DNA of 64,000 bases. Source: Streptomyces cyaneochromogenes. Its GTDB lineage: Bacteria; Actinomycetota; Actinomycetes; Streptomycetales; Streptomycetaceae. Below the pieces are notes generated by a model that saw only the letters and a list, made by a program, of their open reading frames with translations, ran no database searches and was not told the origin of the DNA. The stretch covers positions 10,044,001 to 10,108,000 of the forward strand of contig NZ_CP034539.1 in assembly GCF_003963535.1 (NCBI RefSeq), written 5' to 3'. The position numbers and the translations under genes were made by a program. Position 1 is the stretch's first letter; every line of letters begins with the position of its first letter. Below are positions 55,467 to 63,992 of the stretch, one piece after another.

Positions 55467-55494
55467 GGCCCAGGCCCGACCCTGGGCCTTATTT
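55467..55494 (+). terminator. intrinsic terminator closing cluster B
   Basis: GGCCCAGG (55467-55474) and CCTGGGCC (55481-55488) make an 8-bp GC stem with a 6-base loop, followed by TTATTT. It overlaps the AT-rich operator-like elements of the next gene. Confidence 0.7.
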
Positions 55495-55536
55495 AAGTGT
55501 TGCCTTATATAAGCGACAGCTGGCATAGTGGGATCC
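55488..55536 (+). promoter_or_regulatory. promoter and candidate operator of the ArsR-type gene
   Basis: Two near-palindromic AT-rich boxes, CTTATTTAAG (55488-55497) and CTTATATAAG (55504-55513), lie 16 bases apart in otherwise GC-rich DNA. TTGCCT (55500-55505) and CATAGT (55524-55529) with an 18-base spacer form a plausible -35/-10 pair that overlaps the boxes. Transcription would start at about 55536-55537, at the GTG of the regulator, implying a leaderless mRNA. The layout fits ArsR-type autorepression. Confidence 0.5.
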
Positions 55537-55890
55537 GTGCACGCCTTCGATGTGCTGGGTGATCCGGTCAGACGCCGGATATTGGAGCTGCTTGCGGTCG
55601 GCGAGCAGGCATCGGGCGACATAAGTGCCGTGATCCAGGACGAGTTCGGGATCTCCCAACCCGCCGTGTCGCAACACCTCCGGGTGCTGCGCGAGAGCGG
55701 TTTCGCGTCCGTGCGGGCGGAGGGCACCCGGCGGCTGTACGCCGTCGACGCCGCTCCGCTGCGGGAGGTGGACGCATGGCTGGAGAGATTCCGCGGCTTC
55801 TGGGAGCAGCGGCTCGACGCCCTTGGAACGGAACTCGCGCGAGGCAGGCGCGAGCGCAGACTGGGAAAGGAAGCGAGCGGGGATGAGTGA
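55537..55890 (+). CDS. ArsR/SmtB-family winged-helix regulator
   Basis: 117 residues from the GTG at 55537; a GTG three codons upstream at 55528 is the alternative. The winged helix is clear: HAFDVLGDPVRRRILELLAV, then QDEFGISQPAVSQHLRVLRE as recognition helix and GFASVRAEGTRRLYAVD as wing. No metal-binding ELCVCD motif is present. It belongs to the group of ArsR regulators paired with SRPBCC (AHSA1-like) proteins rather than to metal sensors. It overlaps the SRPBCC gene by 8 bases and is probably autoregulated through the AT-rich boxes just upstream. Confidence 0.86.
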   Translation: MHAFDVLGDPVRRRILELLAVGEQASGDISAVIQDEFGISQPAVSQHLRVLRESGFASVRAEGTRRLYAVDAAPLREVDAWLERFRGFWEQRLDALGTELARGRRERRLGKEASGDE

Positions 55891-56521
55891 GATCGTCGAC
55901 GAGCTGAACCGCCTGCACCGGCAGGTCGGTGTACGGCGGGTCGAGTCGGGCGAGGCCCGAACGGTGCTGTTGCGGCGTACGTACGACGCGGAGATCGCCG
56001 ACGTGTGGGACGCGGTGACGTCGCCGGAGCGGATCGGCCGCTGGTTCCTGCCGGTGAGCGGGGAGTTCAAGGTCGGCGGGCGGTACCAGCTGGAGGGTCA
56101 GGCCGGCGGGGAGATCCTGACGTGCGACGAGCCGACGCGGCTGCGGGTCAGCTGGCTGATGGGGCCTGACCCGGGGTTCAGCGAGGTCGAGCTGCGGCTC
56201 ACGCCGGAGGGTGACGAGCGGACGGTGTTCGAGCTGGAGCACGTGGCCGTGTTTCCGCCCGAGTTCTGGGACCGGTTCGGGCCGGGCGCCGTGGGTGTCG
56301 GCTGGGACGGGGCGTTGCTGGGCCTGCGTATGCACCTCGCCGGTGGCGGGATGAGCAGGCAGGAGGCCGAGGCCTGGCAGATCTCGGAGGAAGGCAAGGC
56401 GTTCAACACGCGGTCGGGCGAGCTGTGGGGAGAGGCCTACGCCGCCTCGGGGGCCGATGAGGGGGTCGTGGCGGCCACGACCGCGGCGACGGTCGCGTTC
56501 TACACCGGAGCCGAGTCGTAG
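55883..56521 (+). CDS. SRPBCC (AHSA1/START-like) domain protein
   Basis: 212 residues. The Bet v1-like fold pattern is visible in the central part: ARTVLLRRTYDAEIADVWDA, VTSPERIGRWFLPVSGEFKVGG, LTCDEPTRLRVSWLMG, and LEHVAVFPPEFWDRFGPGAVGVGWDGALLGL. The family has a hydrophobic ligand cavity; in ArsR-linked pairs its ligand and role are generally unknown. A 35-residue extension at each end lies outside the core. It is translated from an ATG inside the ArsR gene's last codons, so the two are co-transcribed. Confidence 0.86.
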   Translation: MSEIVDELNRLHRQVGVRRVESGEARTVLLRRTYDAEIADVWDAVTSPERIGRWFLPVSGEFKVGGRYQLEGQAGGEILTCDEPTRLRVSWLMGPDPGFSEVELRLTPEGDERTVFELEHVAVFPPEFWDRFGPGAVGVGWDGALLGLRMHLAGGGMSRQEAEAWQISEEGKAFNTRSGELWGEAYAASGADEGVVAATTAATVAFYTGAES

Positions 56522-56870
56522 GTGGTTCGCGGAACGGTCGTTGAGCGGCTCGACACTTTCGAGCCGCTCGATGCTTTCCAGGGTCTTCTTGAGCCAACTC
56601 GAAGTGATGGGTGCCGCACTCGCTCTCGGCATGGCGGGCCTGCTCGCCGCGACCGCCGAGAAGGGCCGCTACGTCGGCGCCGCGGTCGCGGCCAACCCCT
56701 CGGCGAAGCCCCGTACGGCACCCGTTTCCGCGGGGAGTTCCGCGATCAGTGACTGGACCACCACCGTCACCGTGACAGCCCGGCTCCTGCACGGCATCCT
56801 GACCGACCCCGGGGAGGTGTCCGGCGCAGCGCGATCCCCCGCACGCGTCGGACACACTGCCACCGACTGC
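56522..56870. other. 349-base stretch without a convincing gene
   Basis: This lies between the SRPBCC stop and the convergent lipoprotein stop. The longest candidate begins at an ATG at about 56607 (MGAALALGMAGLLAATAEKG) and looks mildly membrane-like. Its frame then runs straight through the antisense of the lipoprotein gene, so its end is not gene-like. I see no palindrome with a T-tract and no RNA gene. It may be remnant DNA. Confidence 0.4.
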
Positions 56871-57587
56871 TCAGCTGATGCGCAGGGTCCGCTTGGCGAG
56901 TTCGTACGCCGGCAGCATCTCCCGGTGCTCCTCGGTGTCCATGCCGCCGAGGTGGATGACGACCGGGCCCTTCTTGGTGGTGACGGCCAGGGCGGCCTCC
57001 TCCTTCGTCTCCTCCAGCAGCTTGCTCGTGAAGAGGTACTTCACCTCGACACCGGAGAGTCCGCCCGCCTCGAATTCGCTGTACTTGGCCTTGCTCGTGT
57101 TGTCCTCGGCCGCCAGGAAGGCCTCCAGCACCGCACGCGGGTCGTCCATGCCCGGCTTTCCCGTCCAGACGCGGAGGAAGCCGATGTTCCCCGCCGGCTT
57201 GGCGTCGACCTCGCACGCCGCCGCGACCGGACCCTGGTACAGGATCGCGTCGGCGATCGCCTCGGCCAGCTCGGACTCCTCGGGGTCGGCGGAGGCGTCG
57301 GCACCGTCGGCCACCTTCTCCTTGGCCGCCCCGGCGTCGATCGCCTCCGCCTCCCAGTCCTCGGCGATGTCGAACGTGACCGGCAGCTCACAGGCCGAAC
57401 CGGCGGGACCGAGCTTGCCGCCGCTCTTCACCGCCGTACCGCTCTCACTCTCCGCGTCGGCCGCCGCCGAAGCGCCGGCCGCCGGTTTCGTGTCGTCCTC
57501 GCCCGCCCCCGAACAGCCCGTCAGCACCCCGGCCAGCAAAGCCGCCTGAGCCAGCCGTCTGCGTAGCCGCCCCGCCCCTACCAGCAT
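56871..57587 (-). CDS. Secreted lipoprotein
   Basis: 238 residues. The N-terminus is a lipoprotein signal peptide: basic MLVGAGRLRRRLAQ, hydrophobic core, lipobox LTGCSG with Cys25 as the expected lipidated residue. A Gly/Ala/Asp/Glu-rich, probably disordered linker follows. The mature domain (CELPVTFDIAEDWEAEAI, GNIGFLRVWTGKPGMDDP, VIHLGGMDTEEHREMLPAYE) resembles a family of actinobacterial lipoproteins of unknown function. The ATG at 57587 has GGGAGAG 6 bases upstream. It is divergent from the maleylpyruvate isomerase-like gene, with 104 bases between. Confidence 0.82.
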   Translation of the reverse strand: MLVGAGRLRRRLAQAALLAGVLTGCSGAGEDDTKPAAGASAAADAESESGTAVKSGGKLGPAGSACELPVTFDIAEDWEAEAIDAGAAKEKVADGADASADPEESELAEAIADAILYQGPVAAACEVDAKPAGNIGFLRVWTGKPGMDDPRAVLEAFLAAEDNTSKAKYSEFEAGGLSGVEVKYLFTSKLLEETKEEAALAVTTKKGPVVIHLGGMDTEEHREMLPAYELAKRTLRIS

Positions 57588-57691
57588 CGTGATCTCTCCC
57601 CACCCGAACTTGCTTCCTGATCTTGCTCAATCGCACACATTATCGGAGAGTGCGGACACGGCGGACCTCTGTGCTGCGGCATCATGAGGCG

Positions 57692-58483
57692 ATGACCTCG
57701 CTGACCTTCGACCGCTACTGCGACGAGATCGTCACCCAGACCGAACGGCTCACCGGCCACGTCCGGGGCGCGGACATGACGGCGCCGGTGCTCTCCTGCC
57801 CCGGCTGGAACCTCGGCCAACTGCTGCGGCACGTGGGCGGCGACCACCGCTGGGCCGAGGAGATCGTACGGACCCGGGCCACCGGCCCGATCCCCGACGA
57901 CCTGGTGAACGACCTCTCCGCGTACACCGGCGAGGACGAGGCGTTCCTGATCCCCTGGCTCGCCGAGGGCGCCGCGCGCCTCAGCGCCGCCCTGCGCACC
58001 GCCGGTCCCGAGGCGCAGGCCTGGAACCCCTCCGAAGAGCGGCCTGCGCCGGTGGAGTTCTGGGCGCGGCGCATGACGTACGAGACCGTCGTGCACCGCG
58101 CCGACGCGGCCCGGGCGGCCGGGGCCGAGTTCGTGCTGGACGCCGACCTGGCCGTCGACGCGGTCGAGGAATGGCTGGAGTACTCGACCTCCCCCGAGGC
58201 GTTCGAGCCCGGGCCGGACCTGCCCGACCTGCTCGGCCCCGACCGTACGCTCCACTTCGACGCGACCGACGCCGGATCATGGCTGGTCGACCTCACGGGC
58301 AAGCGGCCCGTCTGGCGCGCCGGGGCCGACCACGCCACGGTGACCGCACGCGGCCCCGTGGCCGACCTGCTCCTGTTCTTCTACAAGCGGCCCGCGCCCG
58401 CCGTCGAGACCCGGGGCGACACGGCGCTGCTCGACCTCTGGCGGACCCGCGCCGGCTTCTGGCTGGAGGCGCCGGACGAGTGA
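57692..58483 (+). CDS. Maleylpyruvate isomerase/mycothiol-dependent (DinB-like) family protein
   Basis: 263 residues from the ATG at 57692. It shows the TIGR03083-type pattern: CPGWNLGQLLRHVGGDHRWA (metal-ligand His in a DinB-like helix bundle), then RMTYETVVHRADAARAAG with a conserved HRxDA element, and a C-terminal SCP2-like part ending WRTRAGFWLEA. Members of this family are mycothiol-dependent metalloenzymes or proteins of unknown substrate. The helix-bundle metal ligands appear intact (two His visible). No operon partner is apparent, and the next gene is convergent with one base between stops. Confidence 0.83.
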   Translation: MTSLTFDRYCDEIVTQTERLTGHVRGADMTAPVLSCPGWNLGQLLRHVGGDHRWAEEIVRTRATGPIPDDLVNDLSAYTGEDEAFLIPWLAEGAARLSAALRTAGPEAQAWNPSEERPAPVEFWARRMTYETVVHRADAARAAGAEFVLDADLAVDAVEEWLEYSTSPEAFEPGPDLPDLLGPDRTLHFDATDAGSWLVDLTGKRPVWRAGADHATVTARGPVADLLLFFYKRPAPAVETRGDTALLDLWRTRAGFWLEAPDE

Positions 58484-58484
58484 C

Positions 58485-59111
58485 CTAGTCGGCGGCGCGG
58501 GTGACCACGTTGATGTTGAACGCGTGGGCGCCCAGACCGCCCGCGATCCCCATGAAGAGAAACGCGAAGTGCTCCTGTCCGCGCGCCGTGGTGATGCCGC
58601 CGATGTCCAACTGGGACGACGGCGGCCAGCCGAGGTCGGCGAGCAGCCGGCCGGTGGTCAGCTTGGCCTCGGCGTCGTCACCGGAGAGGAAGACGGTGCT
58701 CGGACCGTCGAGAGCGTCCGGGGCGATCATCACCGTGGAGTCCATGGTGCACAGCGTCTTGACGACGGGGGTCAGGGGAAAGGCCTCCTGAATCTGTTCT
58801 CCCAGGCTGCTGTTGGGGTGCGAGAGCTCGGTGAAGTCGGCGGAGAGGCTGATACCGACGTCGATCAGTACAGTGCCGGCCAGCGCCGCTGCCCCGATGG
58901 AGCGCAGCAACTCCACGGACACGTCCCCCGGGGTCGCGTTGACCAGCACCTCCGCATGGACCGCCGTCTCGCTCAGGCCTGCCACGGGGAGACCGAGGTC
59001 CGCCCGCTCCTTGGGGTCACGTGAACCGAGGAGCACATCGTGTCCCGCGGCGCTCCAGCCATGGGCGAGTGCTCGTGCGACGTTGCCGGTGCCGAGAATT
59101 CCTATACGCAT
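58485..59111 (-). CDS. NADPH-dependent F420 reductase-like Rossmann protein
   Basis: 208 residues. The N-terminal dinucleotide-binding motif is MRIGILGTGNVARALAHGWS (GxGxxA), followed by VLLGSRDP, where Ser/Arg after the second strand favour NADP(H). Then come AEVLVNATPGDVSVELL, LIDVGISLSAD and a C-terminal helical part with FLFMGIAGGLGAHAFNIN. Fno enzymes move hydride between F420 and NADP; related proteins are pyrroline-5-carboxylate reductase-like and of unknown role, so the exact activity is uncertain. The gene is convergent with the 57692 gene and divergent from the methyltransferase. Confidence 0.82.
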   Translation of the reverse strand: MRIGILGTGNVARALAHGWSAAGHDVLLGSRDPKERADLGLPVAGLSETAVHAEVLVNATPGDVSVELLRSIGAAALAGTVLIDVGISLSADFTELSHPNSSLGEQIQEAFPLTPVVKTLCTMDSTVMIAPDALDGPSTVFLSGDDAEAKLTTGRLLADLGWPPSSQLDIGGITTARGQEHFAFLFMGIAGGLGAHAFNINVVTRAAD

Positions 59112-59344
59112 GCCGCGACGCTAACCGCGGCCGACGCGCCCCCGGATCGGACCACGGGCCCAGGGGGGCCGGCTCCAAGGTCGTAGTCCTCTGGTCGCTG
59201 AGCCTGTCGGTCCCTTGCCGAAACGGCAACAACCTTTGCCCCCTTCCGAGGCGTCCCGCAGGCTTTTCCCGACGGACGGGACGCGCATCCTTCGCCCGGC
59301 CCAGTCCCTCCACACCACGACACCCGCGCACCCCAGGAGGCACC

Positions 59345-59983
59345 ATGCCAGAGACCCCCGCCCTGACGGCAGCCGAGTTCTGGGAGGCCCGCTACCGGGA
59401 CGGCGGCCCGCTGTGGAGCGGCCGTCCCAACGCCCTGCTCGTCCGCGAGGCCGGTGACCTCCGGCCGGGCAGCGCGCTCGACCTCGGATGCGGCGAAGGC
59501 GCCGACGCGGTGTGGCTCGCCTCGCGCGGCTGGCGCGTCACCGGCGTCGACATCTCGCACACGGCACTGGAACGCGCCGCCGTGCACGCCGCCGAGGCCG
59601 GCGTGAGCGACCGTACGGTCTGGGAACGGCACGTGCTGGGGGAGACGTTCCCCGAAGGCTCCTTCGACCTGGTGAACGCTCAGTTTCTGCAGTCGCCGGT
59701 CCCCTTGGACCGGCAATGGATTCTGCGCCGGGCCGCGGGCGCGGTCGCCCCCGGCGGCACTCTGCTGATCGTCATGCACGCCTGCTGGCCGTCCTGGCAG
59801 ACGGAGCCGCCCTTCGACGCGCACTTCCCGACACAGCGAGGCGTCCTCGACGAACTCGCGCTCCCCGAGGACGACTGGACCGTGGAGACACTGGACACGG
59901 TGCGCAGGCAGAGCGTGTCACCCGACGGCGTGGAGGGCTTCCGGGCCGACCATGTGTGGCGGATCAGGCGCACGGACGCCTGA
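59345..59983 (+). CDS. Class I SAM-dependent methyltransferase
   Basis: 212 residues from the ATG at 59345, with AGGAGG 5 bases upstream. The SAM-binding motifs are ALDLGCGEGADAVWLASRGW (motif I), VTGVDISHTALERAA (acidic end of strand 2), SFDLVNAQFLQSP (motif II) and VAPGGTLLIVMHACW (motif III). The N-terminal EFWEARYRDGGPLWSGRPN is typical of small-molecule or tellurite-resistance-like (TehB) methyltransferases. The substrate is unknown. It stands apart from its neighbours, with a divergent gene upstream and a convergent one downstream. Confidence 0.85.
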   Translation: MPETPALTAAEFWEARYRDGGPLWSGRPNALLVREAGDLRPGSALDLGCGEGADAVWLASRGWRVTGVDISHTALERAAVHAAEAGVSDRTVWERHVLGETFPEGSFDLVNAQFLQSPVPLDRQWILRRAAGAVAPGGTLLIVMHACWPSWQTEPPFDAHFPTQRGVLDELALPEDDWTVETLDTVRRQSVSPDGVEGFRADHVWRIRRTDA

Positions 59984-60041
59984 CGCACGCCGCAGCCTCA
60001 CACCCCACGCCGCGGCCCCGTACACCTCACCCAGCGGCCTC

Positions 60042-61631
60042 CTACGCCTCACCCACCTGCGCCGACACCTCGCCCAGCACCCCGCGTGCGGCGTCCATCG
60101 CCGCGGCACGGTCGGCGGGCACCAGCCCGATGCGGGTACGCCGGTCCAGCAGGTCGGCCTCGTCCAGGGCCCCCTCGTGGCGTACGGCCCACAGCAGTTC
60201 GGCGCCGGTGACGGGATGACCCGGCAGCACGGGTTCGCCCAGCCGGGGATCCTGCGCACCGAGCGCCTGGACGGCAGCCGCCTCGGTGCCGTAGCGCTGG
60301 ACCAGGCGACGTGGGGCTCGGACAGCGCCGAGGGTGTCGGGCGACGCGGCGCCGACCAGGGGCAGGGAGGCGGTGGGGGAGGAGCCGGCGGGGAGCCGGC
60401 GGGCGGCGACGGCGGCGTCGACGGCGTCCTCGGCCATCCGCCGGTAGGTGGTGAGCTTGCCGCCGACCACCGTGATCACGCCCTCCGACGAGGTGAGGAC
60501 CGCGTGCCGGCGCGAGATGTCGGCGGTCCGTGGCTCCGCGCCCGACTGTGCCGCCGGTGCGGTGTCGAGCAGCGGACGCAGTCCCGCGAACGCGCCGACC
60601 ACGTCGTCGCGTCGGACCGGCACGTCCAGGACGGAACCGAGGACGTCGAGGAGGAAGCCGATGTCCGTCTCGGGCACTTCCGGGATGTCGGGGATGTCGC
60701 CCTCGACGGGCTCGTCGGTGAGGCCGACGTAGACGCGGCCGTCGCCCTGGGGCAGGACGAGGACGAAGCGGTTCGTCTCCCCGGGCACCGGGACGTGCAG
60801 CCCCGCGGGCAGCGGACCGAGGTGGTCGGAGCGCAGGACGAGGTGGGTGCCGCGTGAGGGACGGATCCGGATGCCGTCCACCAGAGCGCCCGCCCAGACG
60901 CCGGACGCGTTGATCACGGCCCGGGCCCTGATCTCGCCCTCCTCGCCGGTGACTTCGTCACGTATCACGGCACCGGACGCGGTGAGCCGCAGCGCTTTCA
61001 CCCGGGTCAGGATCCGCGCACCGTGGGCGGCCGCCGTGCGGGCGATCGCGGTCACCAGACGGGCGTCGTCGGTGAGCCGGCCGTCCCAGGACAGCAGGCC
61101 GCCGCGCAGGCCCTGGGTGCGCAGGGCGGGGGCGAGGTGCCGGGTCTCCACGGTGGAGAGCCGACGCGGGGCCGGCAGGGTGGCGCGGGCCGTGCGGGCG
61201 GCGAGGCGCAGGCTGTCTCCGGCCCGGAATCCGGCCCAGGCCAGCGCGGACTGACCACGGGAGACCAACGGCGTCAGAGGCAGCACGAAGGGCTGGGCCC
61301 GCACCAGATGCGGTGCCGTGCGCTCCATCAGCACCCCGCGCTCCACGGCGCTCTCATGGGCCACGTCGAGCTGCGCCGAGGCGAGATAGCGCAGCCCGCC
61401 GTGGATGAGCTTGCTGCTGAAGCGGGAGGTGCCGAAAGCCAGGTCGTGGGCGTCGATCGCGGCCACCGTCAGGCCGCGGGAGGTGGCGTCCAGGGCGGCC
61501 CCGGCGCCGGTCGCGCCCAGGCCGACGACCAGGACGTCCACGGCCGCACCGCCGACGGTCTCGGCCAGTTCACGCGAGCGCCGGGCGGCGTTGAGCGATG
61601 ATCCCGGAGCCGGGGGAGGGGTGGGGCTCAT
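60042..61631 (-). CDS. glpD: Glycerol-3-phosphate dehydrogenase/oxidase (FAD-dependent)
   Basis: 529 residues. The N-terminal FAD-binding fold is VDVLVVGLGATGAGAALDAT (about residues 31-50). The GlpD signature SSKLIHGGLRYL, the substrate region GFRAGDSLRL and RPSRGTHLVL, and the second FAD segment TVVGGKLTTYRRMAEDAVD are all present. The C-terminal GlpD helical domain follows and the length is usual. It oxidises sn-glycerol-3-phosphate to dihydroxyacetone phosphate, passing electrons to quinone or oxygen. Its start overlaps the tetR stop by 4 bases, so regulator and enzyme form one transcript. Next to the alkyl-DHAP synthase-like gene it could supply DHAP for ether lipid synthesis. Confidence 0.9.
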   Translation of the reverse strand: MSPTPPPAPGSSLNAARRSRELAETVGGAAVDVLVVGLGATGAGAALDATSRGLTVAAIDAHDLAFGTSRFSSKLIHGGLRYLASAQLDVAHESAVERGVLMERTAPHLVRAQPFVLPLTPLVSRGQSALAWAGFRAGDSLRLAARTARATLPAPRRLSTVETRHLAPALRTQGLRGGLLSWDGRLTDDARLVTAIARTAAAHGARILTRVKALRLTASGAVIRDEVTGEEGEIRARAVINASGVWAGALVDGIRIRPSRGTHLVLRSDHLGPLPAGLHVPVPGETNRFVLVLPQGDGRVYVGLTDEPVEGDIPDIPEVPETDIGFLLDVLGSVLDVPVRRDDVVGAFAGLRPLLDTAPAAQSGAEPRTADISRRHAVLTSSEGVITVVGGKLTTYRRMAEDAVDAAVAARRLPAGSSPTASLPLVGAASPDTLGAVRAPRRLVQRYGTEAAAVQALGAQDPRLGEPVLPGHPVTGAELLWAVRHEGALDEADLLDRRTRIGLVPADRAAAMDAARGVLGEVSAQVGEA

Positions 61632-62227
61632 GGCGTCAGGGTCCTCTCCAGGATGCTGCGCAGTTCCGCGAGGAAGGCCTCGCTGTTCAGGTCGGGGTCG
61701 TCCTCGTCGGTCATGGTGCGCAGGGACAGCGTGAAGGACTGGACGATCAACAGCACGGCGCGCGCCTGCCGTTCGGCATGGCCGGTGCGCACCGAGCCGT
61801 CGGCGTGGCCCTCCCGCAGGGCGTCGGCCAGCAGTGCGATGAGGGCTTCCTGGCTCGCGCCGCGGCGGTCGAGGACGTAGGGGAGGAGCAGTTCCGGATC
61901 GACGTCGACGATCTTCTGGAAGAGCGGGTGGGCGCGGAAGGCCTCGACCCCGGCCACCAGCCCGTCGACGATCAGGGCGCGGGTGTCCGTCCCGGGCCGC
62001 CGCTCGGGCATGGCCCCGGTGGCCACCGCGACCCACTCCCGGGTCATCAGGTCCCCCACCAGCGAGCGCACATCGGGCCAGCGCCGGTACAGCGTCATCC
62101 GGGAGACGCCCGCGCGGCGGGCCACGTCGGTCAGCGTCGTACGGCGGACACCGACGGCCAGGACACAGTCGCGCACCGCGTCGAGCACCGCGTCGCCGTC
62201 CGAGTGGTTGTGACGAATAGGCGTCAT
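61628..62227 (-). CDS. TetR/AcrR-family transcriptional regulator
   Basis: 199 residues. The N-terminal HTH is AVLDAVRDCVLAVGVRRTTL, then TDVARRAGVSRMTLYRRWPD (recognition helix at about 42-55) and VRSLVGDLMTREW. The C-terminal ligand domain is helical, with IVDGLVAGVEAFRAHPLF and QARAVLLIVQSFTLSLRTM. It is co-transcribed with glpD by a 4-base overlap and divergent from the alkyl-DHAP synthase-like gene, so it probably controls both. A TACACT -10-like box lies 7 bases before its ATG, suggesting a leaderless transcript. Confidence 0.88.
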   Translation of the reverse strand: MTPIRHNHSDGDAVLDAVRDCVLAVGVRRTTLTDVARRAGVSRMTLYRRWPDVRSLVGDLMTREWVAVATGAMPERRPGTDTRALIVDGLVAGVEAFRAHPLFQKIVDVDPELLLPYVLDRRGASQEALIALLADALREGHADGSVRTGHAERQARAVLLIVQSFTLSLRTMTDEDDPDLNSEAFLAELRSILERTLTP

Positions 62228-62300
62228 GTGTAACAGTGTAACGCCTGCGAGGCCGTCCGGAACACGGCATCGCCCGAATCGACCGGTGAGGACGACCGCC
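62228..62300. promoter_or_regulatory. divergent control region of tetR-glpD and the flavoprotein gene
   Basis: On the minus strand GTTACACTGTTACAC (complement of 62228-62242) holds a direct repeat of GTTACAC and a -10-like TACACT (complement of 62235-62240). The -35 is weak. The repeat is a natural candidate for the TetR regulator's own binding site. GTGAGGA at 62286-62292 serves as ribosome binding site for the rightward gene. Confidence 0.45.
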
Positions 62301-63899
62301 ATGGACATGTTGTGGAGCGGCTGGGGCGACCCGGCCAAGGCGGCGCCGCTGCCCGAGACCGTGACGGGGTTGCTGCGCGATCTGCTCGGCGTCAAGCCGC
62401 GGACCGCCGGGACGGTCGCCCTCGAGGACATCGCCGTACCCGAGCCGGGGCTCGAACCCGCCGTGCGCCAGGCACTGTTCGGTGCCGTGGGCGGTGAGGA
62501 GCACGTCCGCTTCGACGCGGAGGCCCGCATCCGCCACACGCGCGGCAAGTCCACTCCCGACCTGCTGCGGATGCGCGAAGGCGACGTCGACGACATCCCC
62601 GCGGCCGTCGTACTCCCCGCCGACCACGACGACGTGCTCGCCGTCCTGCGCGCATGCGCCGAACACGGCCTGCCCGTGGTCCCGTTCGGCGGCGGCACCT
62701 CCGTCGTCGGCGGCCTTGCCCCCGCCCGACGGGGCCCCTTCGTCGCCCTGGACCTGCGCCGCATGGACCAGCTGCTCGACCTCGACCCCGTCTCCCGCAC
62801 CGCCACCCTGCAACCGGGTCTGCGCGCCCCGCAGGCCGAGGCGCTGCTGGCCGAACACGGCTTCACCCTCGGCCACTTCCCCCAGTCCTACGAGTGGGCG
62901 ACCATCGGCGGATTCGCCGCCGCCCGCTCCAGCGGCCAGGCCTCCGCCGGCTACGGCCGCTTCGACGAGATGGTGCTGGGCCTGACCCTGGCCACCCCCG
63001 AGGGCGTCATCGACACCGGGCGCGCACCGCGCTCGGCGGCCGGCCCCGACCTCCGCCAGCTCCTCCTCGGCTCGGAAGGCGCCTTCGGCGTCATCACGTC
63101 CGTCACGGTACGGATCCGCCCCGTTCCCCGGACCCGTGTGTACGAGGGCTGGCGCTTCCCCTCCTTCGACGAGGGCGCCGCAGCCCTGCGCCGCCTCGCC
63201 CAGGACGGGCCGCGCCCGACGGTGCTGCGCCTGTCCGACGAGACCGAGACGCTGATCGGCCTCGCCCAGCCCGACGCGATCGGCGCCGCCGTCGCCGGGC
63301 AGCAGCCCACGGGATGCATGGCCATCACCGGCTACGAGGGCACCGACGAGGACACCGCGCACCGCCGGGAGCAGGCCGCCGCCGTGCTGCGCGAGTGCGG
63401 CGGGACGCCGCTGGGCGAGGAGCCGGGACAGCGCTGGGCGCACGGCCGCTACTCGGCGCCGTACCTGCGGGACTCCCTGCTGGACGCCGGGGCGTTCGCG
63501 GAGACACTGGAGACGGCGACCTTCTGGTCACGCGTCCCCGAGCTGTACGCGTCCGTCCGTGAGGCCCTCACCACCACGCTCACCGAGTCCGGCACCCCGC
63601 CCCTGATCATGTGTCACATCTCCCACGTCTACGAGAACGGCGCCTCGCTGTACTTCACCGTCGTCTCCGCCCAGGGCGACGACCCGGTGACGCACTGGGA
63701 GAAGGCCAAGCGCGCCGCCAACGAGGCGATCCTCGCCGCGGGCGGCACCATCAGCCACCATCACGGCGTGGGCACCGACCACCGGGACTGGTACGTGCGC
63801 GAGGCGGGCCCCCTGGGCATCGAGGCGCTGCGCGCGGTGAAGCGCAGGCTGGACCCGGCGGGCCTGCTCAACCCGGGCGTCCTGCTGCCCCTCGACTGA
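62301..63899 (+). CDS. FAD-binding oxidase, alkyldihydroxyacetonephosphate synthase-like
   Basis: 532 residues from the ATG at 62301. PCMH-type FAD-binding domain: AVVLPADHDDVLAVLRAC, then VVPFGGGTSVVGG, the ADPS-like TLGHFPQSYEWATIGGF and SGQASAGYGRFDEMVLGL. C-terminal vanillyl-alcohol-oxidase-type cap with the ADPS signature ISHHHGVGTDHRDWY and LDPAGLLNPGVLL. In ether lipid synthesis ADPS swaps the acyl of acyl-DHAP for a fatty alcohol using FAD as a covalent-intermediate carrier. Several bacterial relatives are simply FAD oxidases, so the activity is probable rather than certain. Divergent from tetR-glpD. Confidence 0.85.
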   Translation: MDMLWSGWGDPAKAAPLPETVTGLLRDLLGVKPRTAGTVALEDIAVPEPGLEPAVRQALFGAVGGEEHVRFDAEARIRHTRGKSTPDLLRMREGDVDDIPAAVVLPADHDDVLAVLRACAEHGLPVVPFGGGTSVVGGLAPARRGPFVALDLRRMDQLLDLDPVSRTATLQPGLRAPQAEALLAEHGFTLGHFPQSYEWATIGGFAAARSSGQASAGYGRFDEMVLGLTLATPEGVIDTGRAPRSAAGPDLRQLLLGSEGAFGVITSVTVRIRPVPRTRVYEGWRFPSFDEGAAALRRLAQDGPRPTVLRLSDETETLIGLAQPDAIGAAVAGQQPTGCMAITGYEGTDEDTAHRREQAAAVLRECGGTPLGEEPGQRWAHGRYSAPYLRDSLLDAGAFAETLETATFWSRVPELYASVREALTTTLTESGTPPLIMCHISHVYENGASLYFTVVSAQGDDPVTHWEKAKRAANEAILAAGGTISHHHGVGTDHRDWYVREAGPLGIEALRAVKRRLDPAGLLNPGVLLPLD

Positions 63900-63992
63900 C
63901 CCCGCATCCACACGCACGACTCCCTCCCGCCCTCTCCACCCACCCCGCTCCGCCTCCGGCAGTACCCTGCCGTCGGCCCGAAAGGCACATCG

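Noticed and set aside
56522..56870. Possible small membrane-protein gene starting at about 56607
   Set aside because: The frame continues through the antisense of the lipoprotein gene without a plausible end, and no ribosome binding site of note precedes it.
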